Part shown: positions 27,828 to 37,062 of the stretch, piece after piece
Layout of the letters: each line of letters begins with the position of its first letter
How positions within the stretch are numbered: the stretch's first letter is position 1
Position numbers and translations under genes: made by a program
Assembly (NCBI RefSeq): GCF_024273195.1
Contig: NZ_JAMZCU010000003.1
Span: 62,001-126,000, forward strand
Length of the DNA stretch: 64,000 nucleotides
Reading direction: 5' to 3'
Origin: Devosia ureilytica
Lineage (GTDB): Bacteria; Pseudomonadota; Alphaproteobacteria; Rhizobiales; Devosiaceae
Notes under the pieces: model-generated
Database searches by the model: none
Seen by the model: the letters and a program-made list of their open reading frames with translations, nothing else
What the model was told of the DNA's origin: nothing

Positions 27828-28581
27828 TCCGGCGCGCAAACCGCGCTGGAAACGTGCCCTGCCGTACCTGGTCGCCGCCGGTCTGCTGATAGCCCTGACC
27901 GGGCGGGTCTATGCCCAGGATCTCTCAATCGACTTTGGCGACGACACCACCCTGACCGAGCGTGCCATCCAGCTCATCGGGCTGATCACGCTGCTCTCGT
28001 TGGCGCCGTCGATCCTGGTGATGGTGACGAGCTTCACCCGCATTGTGGTGGTGCTCTCGCTGCTGCGCACCGCCATTGGCCTCCAGACCGCGCCGCCGAA
28101 CACCGTCATGGTCTCGCTCGCCTTGTTCCTGACGCTGTTCATCATGCAGCCCACCCTGCAGCAGAGCTATGATCTGGGCATCGCGCCGCTAATGGCCGGG
28201 GAGATCGAATTCGCCGAGGCCTTCGATGCCGGCGCTGCGCCGATCCACGAATTCATGCGGGCCAATGTGCGCGACCGTGACCTTGAGCTGTTCTACGACC
28301 TCACCGAGGCCGAACCGCCCGCCGAACCGGAAGCCATCGAACTGCAACTGCTGGTCCCCGCCTTCATGATCTCCGAACTCCGCCGGGCCTTCGAGATCGG
28401 CTTCCTGCTGTTTCTGCCCTTTGTGGTCATCGATATGGTTGTGGCTTCGGTGCTGATGAGCATGGGCATGATGATGCTCCCGCCGGTCGTCATCTCCCTG
28501 CCCTTCAAGCTGATCTTCTTCGTGCTGGTCGACGGCTGGTATCTGGTGGCCGGCTCGCTGGTCCGAAGTTTTACCAGCTAG
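27790..28581 (+). CDS. fliP: Flagellar export gate protein FliP
   Basis: 263 aa. A cleavable hydrophobic leader ends at VYAQD, followed by the FliP core with MVTSFTRIVVVLSLLRTAIG, TAPPNTVMVSLALFLTLFIM and VPAFMISELRRAFEIGF. FliP forms the pentameric base of the export gate. No ATG precedes the core; the TTG at 27790 gives a proper signal peptide and overlaps fliO by 38 bases, so translation is probably coupled. The stop overlaps that of the convergent gene. Confidence 0.95.
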   Translation: MSTKQAILPTDPDPARKPRWKRALPYLVAAGLLIALTGRVYAQDLSIDFGDDTTLTERAIQLIGLITLLSLAPSILVMVTSFTRIVVVLSLLRTAIGLQTAPPNTVMVSLALFLTLFIMQPTLQQSYDLGIAPLMAGEIEFAEAFDAGAAPIHEFMRANVRDRDLELFYDLTEAEPPAEPEAIELQLLVPAFMISELRRAFEIGFLLFLPFVVIDMVVASVLMSMGMMMLPPVVISLPFKLIFFVLVDGWYLVAGSLVRSFTS

Positions 28582-31500
28582 AGCGACGCCACGCCGCCGT
28601 TTTCCTTGCTCGGGTTAAGTGGCGTCAGTGCACCCTCGCCCGAGTAGGTTTCCCGATACGATGCGAGGAAGGCCGACAGGCTGTCCACGGCGGCTACTTC
28701 GGAGGCGACCCGCTTGAACTCCAGGCTCGTCGCCTGGATGGGGCCGGTGACATAGTCAAACATCGGCCACTCGGGCGAATCCACCATCTGCTCGCCAAAT
28801 TTGGCCCGCAGCCGCGACAGGCCGAAATCGTCACTGGCGAGCACATAGCCCACAGCGGCTTTCACCAGGCTCATGCGGGCCACAATGTTCAGCGGCTTGC
28901 CGGCCGGCTCATTGCTGTAGATGGCCTCGATCATTTCCCCGGCCTGGCTATAGCGCCTAGCCTTCCAATGCGCGTCGATCCGCAGCAGCTCCACATCCTT
29001 GCCGTCCATATTGCTGACCAGGTCGAGCGCCAGCTGGTCCCGGCCGCCATCGATCATGGCGCGCGCCTCCAGAATGCGGCGTTGACGCTGAAGCGATTCC
29101 GGCAGGCCGGGCAATTGCGTGTCGTTGAGGACCCGGATCGCGTCCTGCGGCTTGCGGTCGGCCAGGTAGATCACCGCCAGATCGGACGCAATCTGCGTGC
29201 GCGCCACGCCGCGCAGGCGATTATCAAGCTGGTACTGCAAAAGCTCGGCCGCCTGCGGCAGCAGGTCCACGCGCACCAGCCGCCGCGCCAGATTGCGGAT
29301 CATTTCATCACCACGGGCGCCCGGCGGGGTCAGGTGCTGGAAATCATAATAGATCGCCATGGCTTCCACGGCACCGATGGAGTCGGCAACACCATTGAGA
29401 TAGAGGTCCGCGAACATCGACTGCGCCTGGTCACGCAGCACGTTGACCGAGGGGCTGTCGGGATAACTGGCGACGGCGGCCTTCACCGTCTCGAAGCCGA
29501 GCCGATAATCGCCATTGCGGAAATAGAGCTGCGCCAAGAGCGTCTGCATGTCTGCTTCGAGGGCGTCGCCGCGCCACAGCAATGTCTCGGCCGACAAAGT
29601 CTGGGTACCCTTGGCCAGATCGAGCCGGCCTTCCTGGTCGAGCAGCAGTAGCGTGCGATAGACCGCTTCGGCCCGCGTGGGGCGGACTTCCGAGGCGATC
29701 ACCTGGCCGTAGGTGTCCAGCGCTTCCTGGTTGCGTCCCTCGGCCTCATCGATACGGCCCGCCAGCAAATGGTGCAGCGACGCGTCTTCGGCACTGATGC
29801 TGGCAAAGTCGATGGCGTCCAGCATGTTTTGCGCCAGGCTCGGATCTCCCGCCTCGACGGCGGCCCGTGCAGCTGCCAGCCGGAACCGGTTGCGCGCCCA
29901 TTCGGGATAGCTGTCGGCAATGGCGCGCGCTTCCAGCGCATCAAAGCGGGCGCCGCGATAGTCGTGCGTTTCGGCACGGGCGATGGTGCGCCAGAACAGT
30001 GCATCCACTTCCTGGTCCAGCGAGGCGGCGTTGAGCATGTGCAGGGCGTCGCGCGGGCGACCGGCCAACACATTGGCAATGGCCGAGGTGGTGCGAATTT
30101 CCCTGGTCAGGTCAACGGCCTTGAGCTCGTCGGTCAAGACGTTGAGAACCCCGATGGCCTCCAGCGCGAAGCGGTTGCCCACCAGATACTGGGCCAGCCG
30201 CAGCCGGGCGATGTCCCGGTCGCGCCCTTCGCCGGCCGCCGCCGCCTGCTCAAGTTGATCGCGCGTTTCGATAAAGGCCGTTGGGCTCCGTTCTTCCAGC
30301 GAGCCAAGATCGAGGTAGCCGGACCGGGCCGCTTCCTGCGCTTCCGAACCGGTGTTGCGCAGCGAGTCGATGGCCGAAACAGTGAGACCGCCAGTTGTCG
30401 AAATCACCGCCTGCGGGCTTTCGATGGCAACGTCGAGATTGGCCGACTTGGGCTGCACGACCAGGCCATGCACACTGCGCAGCGCGGCGAAGTCCACATA
30501 GTCCAGCGTCCGCGTCAGTCCCCGCGCGGGCGGGAAAGCGGTGACCACCTTGAGCACGTCCCCCACCAGCGGATCACGGAATTCGTGCACCCGGCCGGGC
30601 CGAACGATATCGGCAACCATTTCAAAGGAGCCCTCGATGTCGCGCCGGCGCGACAACACCATCGGCTCGGTGGGGCTCAGCATCATGTCGCCCAGCGACA
30701 GTACCCATGCCATGCCCTCAGACCCAAGGGTCGCCAGACGATCCTGCGACAGATCGAGCCGCACCACCTGGGTGTCGCCCGAGGAGACAACCGCAAATTC
30801 CTGGGCGACGCTGTCAAGGGCGCTCGAATCGGTTGGCGCCTCGATGCCGCTCACGGTGTCAAAGATCATCCAGACCGTGTCGCCACGCCGGAACACGGCA
30901 GCGGGAGTATCCTGATCGAATGGAAACACCAGTCTGACGGTATTGCCCAGAACGCTGACGAAGGGCCTGACGGTTTCGGATGCGACGGCCTGCAAGGCGG
31001 CAATTTGAGGCGCTTCGGCGGCATCTGCTTCGGCCCGGGCCGCGGCGGCAAGCTCCTCGGCCTCGGTTTCCAGATCAGCCCGTGACAGCGCCGGCAGTTC
31101 CTGGCCGGCGATATCGATGTCGAGCACATATTGCGACGGCGAAATCGCGAAGAACCGCGGGGTGACGCCTTCGGCAAAAATGAAGGACGCGGCTGCGCCA
31201 TCGGCGGACGATCCCGATTGGGCGGACACCAGTTCAGCCGGCAAATTCGAGACAAGCGCGCTCAGGTCCATATCGACCGGCCATTCGAAGGTGGCAGCGC
31301 CCAGTTCGCCCTTCTGGCTGAACTCGCCGACGGTGGGCACCGACCAGTCGAACTGCAGGCGCAGGAACGTGGCGTTGCGCCCCACGCGCACATCAACCTT
31401 GGGCTCCAGCTCGGCGACCATGCGCGCCTTGCGGTCACGCTCAGCCTTGATGGCTGTAACGCGTGCCCGTTCGGCGAGCTCGTCGATGATATCCTGCGGC

Positions 31501-31925
31501 AGGGCCGGCGGCATGCCCTGCCAGCTCGGCGGCAGCAGGTCGATGAACAACTTTTCGCCTGCCTCGATCCGGTTGAAGTTGAAGCCGCTCTTGAGGCCCA
31601 GCCGCAATCCACGACCGTCCGGGTCCTGTCGCGCAATCGAGAGGTAGTTCGGCATCGTCACAAGGACATCGGGCAGCACGATCTCGACCGGCGCCTCGAA
31701 TTCTACCGAGAGCACGCCGTTTTCGATGCGGAAATCATAGGGCGGGAGGTCGTCAAGGGACGGAAAGCTCAGGATCAACCGGCCGTAGCCGTCTTCCTCG
31801 GTGGCGAAGAGCTGCCCCTGGTCCTGGGCAATAGCAGGCGATGCAACGGCCAATATACTGGCCATTGCCGTTGCGAGGAGGACATGAACTGCCCGCCTCC
31901 AGCCTGACATGTTTGCGGTCTTCAC
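28578..31925 (-). CDS. Large exported TPR-like repeat protein of the flagellar cluster
   Basis: 1115 aa, not identified beyond its architecture. A signal peptide (residues 1-34, cut after SPAIA) is followed by beta-rich AMIN-like segments (about 45-135, 180-280 and 320-420), an Ala/Glu-rich coiled stretch (about 290-315), and from about 555 to 1080 many paired helices of TPR/Sel1 type (for example EGRNQEALDTYGQVIASEVRPTRAEAVYRT, recognised by its Gly/Ala/Tyr spacing). It is likely periplasmic. Similar large genes beside fliL-fliM-motE in other alphaproteobacteria suggest a motility role, but that is inference. GTG 31925 and ATG 31910 are both possible starts. Its last four bases overlap the fliP end. 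Confidence 0.75.
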   Translation of the reverse strand: MKTANMSGWRRAVHVLLATAMASILAVASPAIAQDQGQLFATEEDGYGRLILSFPSLDDLPPYDFRIENGVLSVEFEAPVEIVLPDVLVTMPNYLSIARQDPDGRGLRLGLKSGFNFNRIEAGEKLFIDLLPPSWQGMPPALPQDIIDELAERARVTAIKAERDRKARMVAELEPKVDVRVGRNATFLRLQFDWSVPTVGEFSQKGELGAATFEWPVDMDLSALVSNLPAELVSAQSGSSADGAAASFIFAEGVTPRFFAISPSQYVLDIDIAGQELPALSRADLETEAEELAAAARAEADAAEAPQIAALQAVASETVRPFVSVLGNTVRLVFPFDQDTPAAVFRRGDTVWMIFDTVSGIEAPTDSSALDSVAQEFAVVSSGDTQVVRLDLSQDRLATLGSEGMAWVLSLGDMMLSPTEPMVLSRRRDIEGSFEMVADIVRPGRVHEFRDPLVGDVLKVVTAFPPARGLTRTLDYVDFAALRSVHGLVVQPKSANLDVAIESPQAVISTTGGLTVSAIDSLRNTGSEAQEAARSGYLDLGSLEERSPTAFIETRDQLEQAAAAGEGRDRDIARLRLAQYLVGNRFALEAIGVLNVLTDELKAVDLTREIRTTSAIANVLAGRPRDALHMLNAASLDQEVDALFWRTIARAETHDYRGARFDALEARAIADSYPEWARNRFRLAAARAAVEAGDPSLAQNMLDAIDFASISAEDASLHHLLAGRIDEAEGRNQEALDTYGQVIASEVRPTRAEAVYRTLLLLDQEGRLDLAKGTQTLSAETLLWRGDALEADMQTLLAQLYFRNGDYRLGFETVKAAVASYPDSPSVNVLRDQAQSMFADLYLNGVADSIGAVEAMAIYYDFQHLTPPGARGDEMIRNLARRLVRVDLLPQAAELLQYQLDNRLRGVARTQIASDLAVIYLADRKPQDAIRVLNDTQLPGLPESLQRQRRILEARAMIDGGRDQLALDLVSNMDGKDVELLRIDAHWKARRYSQAGEMIEAIYSNEPAGKPLNIVARMSLVKAAVGYVLASDDFGLSRLRAKFGEQMVDSPEWPMFDYVTGPIQATSLEFKRVASEVAAVDSLSAFLASYRETYSGEGALTPLNPSKENGGVASL

Positions 31926-32108
31926 CGGCTTCTGCCCGCCCGACGCATCATTCGGCGCATGGGGGACGGGGAACTTCCCGAAGTCCTCAATACGCGAGGG
32001 TTACAACACTTCCTGACCCCGCCGCCTTCTGGACGAACGCGGATCATCTGGAAGCAACCCTAGCGTCGGGCAACTTAACACCCCCCTAAGGGGACATCTG
32101 GCAATTAT

Positions 32109-33101
32109 CTATTGTCCAACGATCTGCGGCAAGGACGCGAGATCCTCGGGGGCCATCTGGTCGAGCGGATCAGTGCTGGCCGAGGCCATGCGCACGGTCA
32201 ACTCCTGCGCCCGCATGGTGTCCATTTCGGCCAGGATTGGCGCCATCTTGCGCGGGCTCATCATCTTGGCGACGCGCAGCAGCACCTCGATATCAAGCGC
32301 ATTGAAGATATTGGCCGCGTCCTTGGGCTTCATGGTTTCATACATGGCCACGATCCCGGCAAACTGGCCCTCCTCCATCTCCTTGCGCTGCTCGACCAGC
32401 GAGGCGATTTGATCTTCGATGGCCTGCAACGTCTGCTGACGTTCGTCGATCCGCTTTTCGGCAGCCTCCACCAAAGAGGCACGCATGGCCAGTTCCTGCT
32501 CGTAAGTATTGAGCTCTGTCCGCCGGGCCGAAAGGCGCTCCAACAGGGCCTGTTCCGTCAGGGTGGAGTCGCCTGCACCGAGGGGATCGGCGCCTTCCGG
32601 CGTCAGCACCAGCGGCCTTGCATCAGCAAGCGGCGGACATTCGGCGGGAATGACCATCAACTGGCCCTGGCTGGTATCGGCCTCGCCTTCTTCGTCAACC
32701 GGACGCGGATCGCAGGCATTGGCATCGGCAATAGCGTTACCGGCCGGCTCCTCGTGTCCGGCGCCGGCCTCGGCTTCAGCCTCGGTCCCGGGTTCGCCTT
32801 CGGCGGGCGCGCCGTGTTCGGCAGCTGGCGCGCCATGCCCGGCCGCTTCTGCCTCTTCTCCCAAGGTCGGCGTGCCATCACTCATGGTCGGCGCGGCATC
32901 TTCCAGTGTCGGTTCATTGGGCAGCGTGACAGTCTCGCCCGGCGCTGCGCCACCACCGTGACCAGAGCCGCCGCCAGCGGCCTGGGCAATGCCAACCCCC
33001 GAAAGGACATAGCCGCCATTGGTCACGAGGCCGAGGGTCTTGAGGACCAGCAGAGCCGCAACGGCGAGAATGACAACCGGGAGCAGGCGAATATTGGTCA
33101 C
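32109..33101 (-). CDS. motE: MotE-like flagellar motor chaperone (MgtE N-terminal-type domain)
   Basis: 330 aa. An N-terminal hydrophobic helix (about residues 5-27) leads to a low-complexity Gly/Ala/Glu-rich stretch (about 42-130), a coiled coil (about 190-245) and a C-terminal MgtE_N-like domain with the segment MYETMKPKDAANIFNALD. MotE in Sinorhizobium is a periplasmic chaperone for the motor protein MotC; no motC is in this window. The start overlaps the DUF6468 stop by four bases, so fliL-fliM-DUF6468-motE is one operon. Confidence 0.8.
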   Translation of the reverse strand: MTNIRLLPVVILAVAALLVLKTLGLVTNGGYVLSGVGIAQAAGGGSGHGGGAAPGETVTLPNEPTLEDAAPTMSDGTPTLGEEAEAAGHGAPAAEHGAPAEGEPGTEAEAEAGAGHEEPAGNAIADANACDPRPVDEEGEADTSQGQLMVIPAECPPLADARPLVLTPEGADPLGAGDSTLTEQALLERLSARRTELNTYEQELAMRASLVEAAEKRIDERQQTLQAIEDQIASLVEQRKEMEEGQFAGIVAMYETMKPKDAANIFNALDIEVLLRVAKMMSPRKMAPILAEMDTMRAQELTVRMASASTDPLDQMAPEDLASLPQIVGQ

Positions 33102-33532
33102 GCAGCGGCTCCGCGGCTACGCACGCGCTCAGACAATTGGGCCAGAGCGTTCTGCACCTTGTTGTTAGGCGCCTCGACCGGCTCGATGGCCTGGCTATGG
33201 CGAGCAACGCTGGTGATCTTGGCGATCCGCTCCATCAGAACGGTGCCGGCGGTAACGTGATTGGCCAGTTCAATGCCGAAGCGCTCTGCTTCCTCAAGAC
33301 GCGCCGTCAGCGACAGGTCGGCCTCGACAGCGGTGGACTTGAGTTCCTTGATCGCCTGATTGGCAAGATTGGTCGCACTGACCAGGTCGGCCACCATTTG
33401 CCGCATCACGTCCTTGTCCTGATGCAGGCGCTTCAGGCGCTGGTTCAGAAGGACGCAATAGCCGATCGTCAAGGCCAGCAGAATGGCGACAGCGCCTTCC
33501 ACGAATAGTCCAAGTGGCAGCCCGAACATCAT
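33098..33532 (-). CDS. DUF6468-like membrane-anchored coiled-coil protein
   Basis: 144 aa. One transmembrane helix at the N-terminus (residues 5-27) and a long amphipathic coiled coil (about 30-110). The position between fliM and motE, with four-base overlaps on both sides, marks it as a motor-associated gene. I believe it matches DUF6468, an alphaproteobacterial family without known function; the family name is from memory and not checked. It might anchor or guide a switch or stator part at the inner membrane. Confidence 0.7.
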   Translation of the reverse strand: MMFGLPLGLFVEGAVAILLALTIGYCVLLNQRLKRLHQDKDVMRQMVADLVSATNLANQAIKELKSTAVEADLSLTARLEEAERFGIELANHVTAGTVLMERIAKITSVARHSQAIEPVEAPNNKVQNALAQLSERVRSRGAAA

Positions 33533-34722
33533 CGTCCTTCCATCTTCTCGTCGATTGCCTCAAAGGCCGCCATGGTGACCTTGGGTGGATTGAGCGGGTT
33601 GGTCACCCGCACTGAAACATGATTGCCGATATGGCCCATGATGGCCTCTGTCAGCTCGACATCGCCGCAGCGGAGGCGCACCGGGTCGCTAGGACCACGC
33701 TCGAACATCAGCGTCTGTCCCGGCTTCAAGTTGAGGAGACGTGACAGCGGCAATTCCTGCTCGTGCAGCACGGCCTCGACCTCGACATCGGCCTGGAAAA
33801 TTTCGGTTGCCAGATGGCCTTCCCAGATCGGGTCGCGGCCAAACTTTTCACCCATGAACATCTGCAGCAGCTGTTCGCGGATCGGCTCGATGGTCGCATA
33901 GGGCAGCAGGATTTCGATCTTGCCACCGCGATCATCCATTTCGATGCGCAGTTCGATCAGGATGGCCGCATTGCCCGGGCGGGAAATGGCGGCAAAGCGC
34001 GGGTTGGTCTCCATGCGCTCGAGCTTGAAGTTGATCTGCGTCACGGGCTCGAAGGCGCGATGCGTATCCTCGAGAATGATCTCGATCATCTTGCGCGCCA
34101 GCGCCATTTCGATGGTCGTGTAAGGACGCCCCTCGACACGGATATTGCCGCCGATACGGCGCCCGCCGAGCAACACGTCGATCATCGAATAGATCAGATT
34201 GGAATCGACCGTAAGGAGCCCGTAATTTTCCCATTCCTCGGCCTTGATGACCGAAAGAATAGCCGGCAGCGGAATAGAATTGAGATAATCGCCGAAGCGG
34301 ACCGAGGAAATGGAATCCATGGTCACTTCGACATTGTCGCTGGTAAAATTGCGCAGCGAAGTCGTCGCCAGCCGCACCAGGCGGTCGAAGACGATCTCGA
34401 GCATCGGCAGACGTTCGTAGCTGACCAGCGCCGAGTTGATCAGCGCCTGCACGCCCGTAAGCTCGACATTGCTGCCCGCACTGGCATCAAAGCCGAGCAG
34501 GCTATCGATCTCGTCCTGGTTGAGAACGCGGTCAGCACCGCCCTCGCCGTCGCCGTCACCACCTTCGAGCATCGCCGCCCATTCGGCGGCCGCAGCGGCA
34601 TTGCGCTCGTCTTCGGACATTTCGCTTTCGTCGACTTCCGCTGGCGCCTCAGCACTTGCAGTGCCGAGATCTTCCAGCCCCCAGTCGTCGCTCAGCTTGT
34701 CCTGATCGCTTGGCCCGGCCAT
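33529..34722 (-). CDS. fliM: Flagellar motor switch protein FliM
   Basis: 397 aa, longer than the 330 or so of E. coli because of an acidic, Ala-rich N-terminal extension (about residues 1-60). The core begins at VLNQDEIDSLLGF, the middle domain runs about 85-280 (ARKMIEIILEDTHRAFEPV is typical), and the FliN-like C-terminal domain about 290-390 (SRLLNLKPGQTLMFERG). FliM is the CheY-P receptor of the C ring. No FliN gene is nearby. The start overlaps the fliL stop by one base. Confidence 0.96.
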   Translation of the reverse strand: MAGPSDQDKLSDDWGLEDLGTASAEAPAEVDESEMSEDERNAAAAAEWAAMLEGGDGDGEGGADRVLNQDEIDSLLGFDASAGSNVELTGVQALINSALVSYERLPMLEIVFDRLVRLATTSLRNFTSDNVEVTMDSISSVRFGDYLNSIPLPAILSVIKAEEWENYGLLTVDSNLIYSMIDVLLGGRRIGGNIRVEGRPYTTIEMALARKMIEIILEDTHRAFEPVTQINFKLERMETNPRFAAISRPGNAAILIELRIEMDDRGGKIEILLPYATIEPIREQLLQMFMGEKFGRDPIWEGHLATEIFQADVEVEAVLHEQELPLSRLLNLKPGQTLMFERGPSDPVRLRCGDVELTEAIMGHIGNHVSVRVTNPLNPPKVTMAAFEAIDEKMEGR

Positions 34723-35222
34723 TACTGCACCAGAATTTCCTTGAAGAGCACGCTCTCCACATGGGCCGGATAGATCGCCAGGTTCACCCGGCGCAGCAGT
34801 TCTTCCTTCAGCCGATAGATGCCGGCCGAACCCTCAAGGTCGCTTTTGCGCAATTCGCGCAGGTAGACCTGGAAGGCGTCGATGACCTTGGCCAGCCGCG
34901 GCTGGATTTCAGTCATCATGTGTTCATCTGCGACCTCCAGGGCGATGGTCAGCTTCATGAACGACGCCGCTTCGTCGTCCGTATTGAGGTTCACCATCAT
35001 GGGTGGCAGGTTGAAAATGAAGGTATCATGCGCCGCGCCAGCCTCGGTGCTGCCATGCGCATCAGTCGCCTCAGCCTCGCCGCCGCCCGATGACGACAGG
35101 AAAAAGAAGAGCCCAACGCCCGCAATCAGCAGGACCGCAACGGCCGCACCAATGATGATGAAGAGCTTCGGGATGCCCTTTTTGGCCGGTGCTTCTGTGC
35201 CAGCTTCTGCTTCCGCAGCCAT
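34722..35222 (-). CDS. fliL: Flagellar basal body-associated protein FliL
   Basis: 166 aa. A Lys-containing lead, one transmembrane helix (about residues 18-40), an Asp/His-rich linker and the conserved periplasmic domain (about 65-166, ending YPAHVESVLFKEILVQ). FliL surrounds the stator and supports torque. First gene of fliL-fliM-DUF6468-motE. A CtrA-type half-perfect box lies 70 bases upstream. Confidence 0.93.
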   Translation of the reverse strand: MAAEAEAGTEAPAKKGIPKLFIIIGAAVAVLLIAGVGLFFFLSSSGGGEAEATDAHGSTEAGAAHDTFIFNLPPMMVNLNTDDEAASFMKLTIALEVADEHMMTEIQPRLAKVIDAFQVYLRELRKSDLEGSAGIYRLKEELLRRVNLAIYPAHVESVLFKEILVQ

Positions 35223-35291
35223 ATAAAGGCCCTACCAAACGCCTGCATTTCCGGTCGATTCCGGCTTGTGGACCAGCTAAGGCCCAGTTGG

Positions 35292-35306
35292 TTAATGAAT
35301 GGTTAC
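35292..35306 (-). promoter_or_regulatory. CtrA-type box (TTAA-N7-TTAC), fliL promoter region
   Basis: One mismatch from TTAA-N7-TTAA, 70 bases upstream of the fliL start on the opposite side from flgF. It agrees in position with the perfect boxes before flgB and fliX. Confidence 0.45.
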
Positions 35307-35320
35307 GAAGCGCCCTGAAG

Positions 35321-35349
35321 CGGCAGATTTTGCCGGGTAGATTTTGCCG
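35321..35349. promoter_or_regulatory. ftr-like palindrome CGGCA-N5-TGCCG plus repeated half
   Basis: A perfect CGGCA-GATTT-TGCCG (35321-35335), followed by a direct repeat of AGATTTTGCCG (35325-35335 and 35339-35349). It lies about 90 bases upstream of the sigma-54 promoter of flgF and just behind the fliL CtrA-type box, so it could act as an enhancer for one and a repressor for the other. Confidence 0.55.
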
Positions 35350-35424
35350 ATTGCACAAACAAGGTCTGCCGGTTGTGAACCAGGACGTTTCACTAAGTTA
35401 TTGATTTTATTAAAATTGTCGCTC

Positions 35425-35440
35425 TGGCACGGTTACTGCA
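35425..35440 (+). promoter_or_regulatory. Sigma-54 promoter of flgF-flgG-flgA-flgH
   Basis: TGGCACGGTTACTGCA matches TGGCACG-N4-TTGCA at all but one of the conserved bases, with GG and GC correctly spaced. It lies 66 bases upstream of the flgF start. Confidence 0.8.
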
Positions 35441-35506
35441 AGGTAAATGTGCGAGGCGACCAGCTTGGGGAAGCAGATCGTCTCGGGGACTTAACCGGGG
35501 AACGTC

Positions 35507-36247
35507 ATGATCGAGAACGCGCAACTCATCGGCCTCAGTCGGCAGATCGCGCTGCAGCGCCAGCTGGATGTGGTGGCCAACAATATCGCCAACCTCAACA
35601 CCACTGGTTTCAAGGCAGAGCAGGTCCTGTTCGAGGAATATGTGATGCCGCTCGCTCGCGACAATGACTTCCCCACGCTCGACCAGCCACTCTCCTATGT
35701 GCAGGACTGGGCCACGATCCACGACCTCTCCGGTGGCGCCGTCGTCCAGACCGGCAACGAGCTCGATGTGGCGCTTAACGGCGAAGGCTTCTTCGCCGTC
35801 CAGACCGCCGGTGGCGAGCGCTGGACCAAAGCCGGCTCCTTTCAGCTCAACAACCAGGGCACTCTGGTAGATCTCTCCGGCAACCCGGTGCTCGGCACCG
35901 GCGGCCCGATCCAGTTTGCCCCCGAAGAAGTCGGCATCACCATCGCAACCGACGGCACGGTGTCATCCAGCCAGGGCCCCAAGGGCCAGCTCCGCATTGT
36001 CGAATTTGCAAATGCCCAGGGTCTGGTGCGCGAAGGCGCCAACCTGTTCTCGGGTGGCGAACCGCAGATCAATGCCAACACCCGCGTCATGCAGGGCCAT
36101 ATCGAACGCTCGAACGTCTCGGGCGTCACAGAAATGGCCGAACTGATCAAAGTGCAGCGGGCCTACGAATCCGCCGCCTCCCTTGCCCAGAAGCAGGATG
36201 AACTGCGCCGCACGGCCATCCAGCGTCTCGGCGACGCCAACGCCTGA
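35507..36247 (+). CDS. flgF: Flagellar distal rod protein FlgF
   Basis: 246 aa. The N-terminal motif LSRQIALQRQLDVVANNIANLNTTGFK (recognised by VVANNIANLNTTGFK) and the C-terminal MAELIKVQRAYESAASLA are those of FlgF/FlgG-type rod proteins. First gene of a four-gene plus-strand operon with flgG, flgA and flgH; a sigma-54 promoter precedes it. Confidence 0.96.
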   Translation: MIENAQLIGLSRQIALQRQLDVVANNIANLNTTGFKAEQVLFEEYVMPLARDNDFPTLDQPLSYVQDWATIHDLSGGAVVQTGNELDVALNGEGFFAVQTAGGERWTKAGSFQLNNQGTLVDLSGNPVLGTGGPIQFAPEEVGITIATDGTVSSSQGPKGQLRIVEFANAQGLVREGANLFSGGEPQINANTRVMQGHIERSNVSGVTEMAELIKVQRAYESAASLAQKQDELRRTAIQRLGDANA

Positions 36248-36265
36248 ACCTGAGGACCAAACGCC

Positions 36266-37051
36266 ATGAAAGCTCTCTATATCGCATCGACCGGCATGGG
36301 CGCCCAGGAACGCAATGTCGAAGTCATTTCCAACAACATCGCGAACATGCGCACCACCGGCTACAAGCGGCAGCGTGCGGAATTCCAGGATCTGCTCTAC
36401 CAGCAGATCACACGGGCCGGATCGCAGACCTCCGACCAGGGCACCATGGTACCGGCCGGCCTCGAGATCGGTTCGGGCGTGCGCACTGTTGCCACCCCGC
36501 GCGTCATGAGCCAGGGCTCGGTCAACCTGACCGAAGGTGAGCTGGACGTCGCCATCCGCGGTGAAGGCTTCTTCATGATCGGCCTGCCCGATGGCCGCAC
36601 CGCCTACACCCGCGACGGCTCCTTCGAGCGCGACGCCGAGGGCACGCTGGTCACTTCGACCGGCTATCCGGTCGATCCGGGCATTACCATTCCCGGCGAC
36701 GCCCGCGGCGTATCTATTTCGCCCGATGGTACGGTTGAAGCCTTCATCGGCACGGACACCAATCCCACCCAGCTCGGCCAGCTGCAGCTGGCGCGTTTCG
36801 TCAACAAGTCCGGCCTCGAGTCCATGGGCGACAACCTGTTCCTCGAAACTGCCGCCAGCGGCAACGCCCAGGTCAGCGTGCCCAATGCCGACGGCGCCGG
36901 CGACCTGCTGCAGAACTACCTCGAAATGGCCAATGTGAACTCGGTGACTGAAATCGCCGACCTGATCGCTGCCCAGCGCGCCTACGAGATGAACGCCCGC
37001 GTCATCTCCGGTGCTGATCAGATGATGCAGGCCACCAGCCAGCTGAGCTGA
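36266..37051 (+). CDS. flgG: Flagellar distal rod protein FlgG
   Basis: 261 aa, the usual length. MKALYIASTGMGAQERNVE, then VISNNIANMRTTGYKRQRAEF, and the C-terminal SVTEIADLIAAQRAYEMNARV identify it. FlgG forms the distal rod through the P and L rings. It starts 19 bases after flgF. Confidence 0.97.
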   Translation: MKALYIASTGMGAQERNVEVISNNIANMRTTGYKRQRAEFQDLLYQQITRAGSQTSDQGTMVPAGLEIGSGVRTVATPRVMSQGSVNLTEGELDVAIRGEGFFMIGLPDGRTAYTRDGSFERDAEGTLVTSTGYPVDPGITIPGDARGVSISPDGTVEAFIGTDTNPTQLGQLQLARFVNKSGLESMGDNLFLETAASGNAQVSVPNADGAGDLLQNYLEMANVNSVTEIADLIAAQRAYEMNARVISGADQMMQATSQLS

Positions 37052-37062
37052 GGAGACTGATG

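Noticed and set aside
29769..31085. 438-codon plus-strand frame inside the 1115-residue repeat protein gene
   Set aside because: No signal, domain or ribosome site; the minus-strand protein has a signal peptide and coherent architecture.
32075..32089. TTAA-N7-CTAA as a CtrA box for the large repeat protein
   Set aside because: One mismatch and about 150 bases from the start, on the far side near motE; not strong enough to list.
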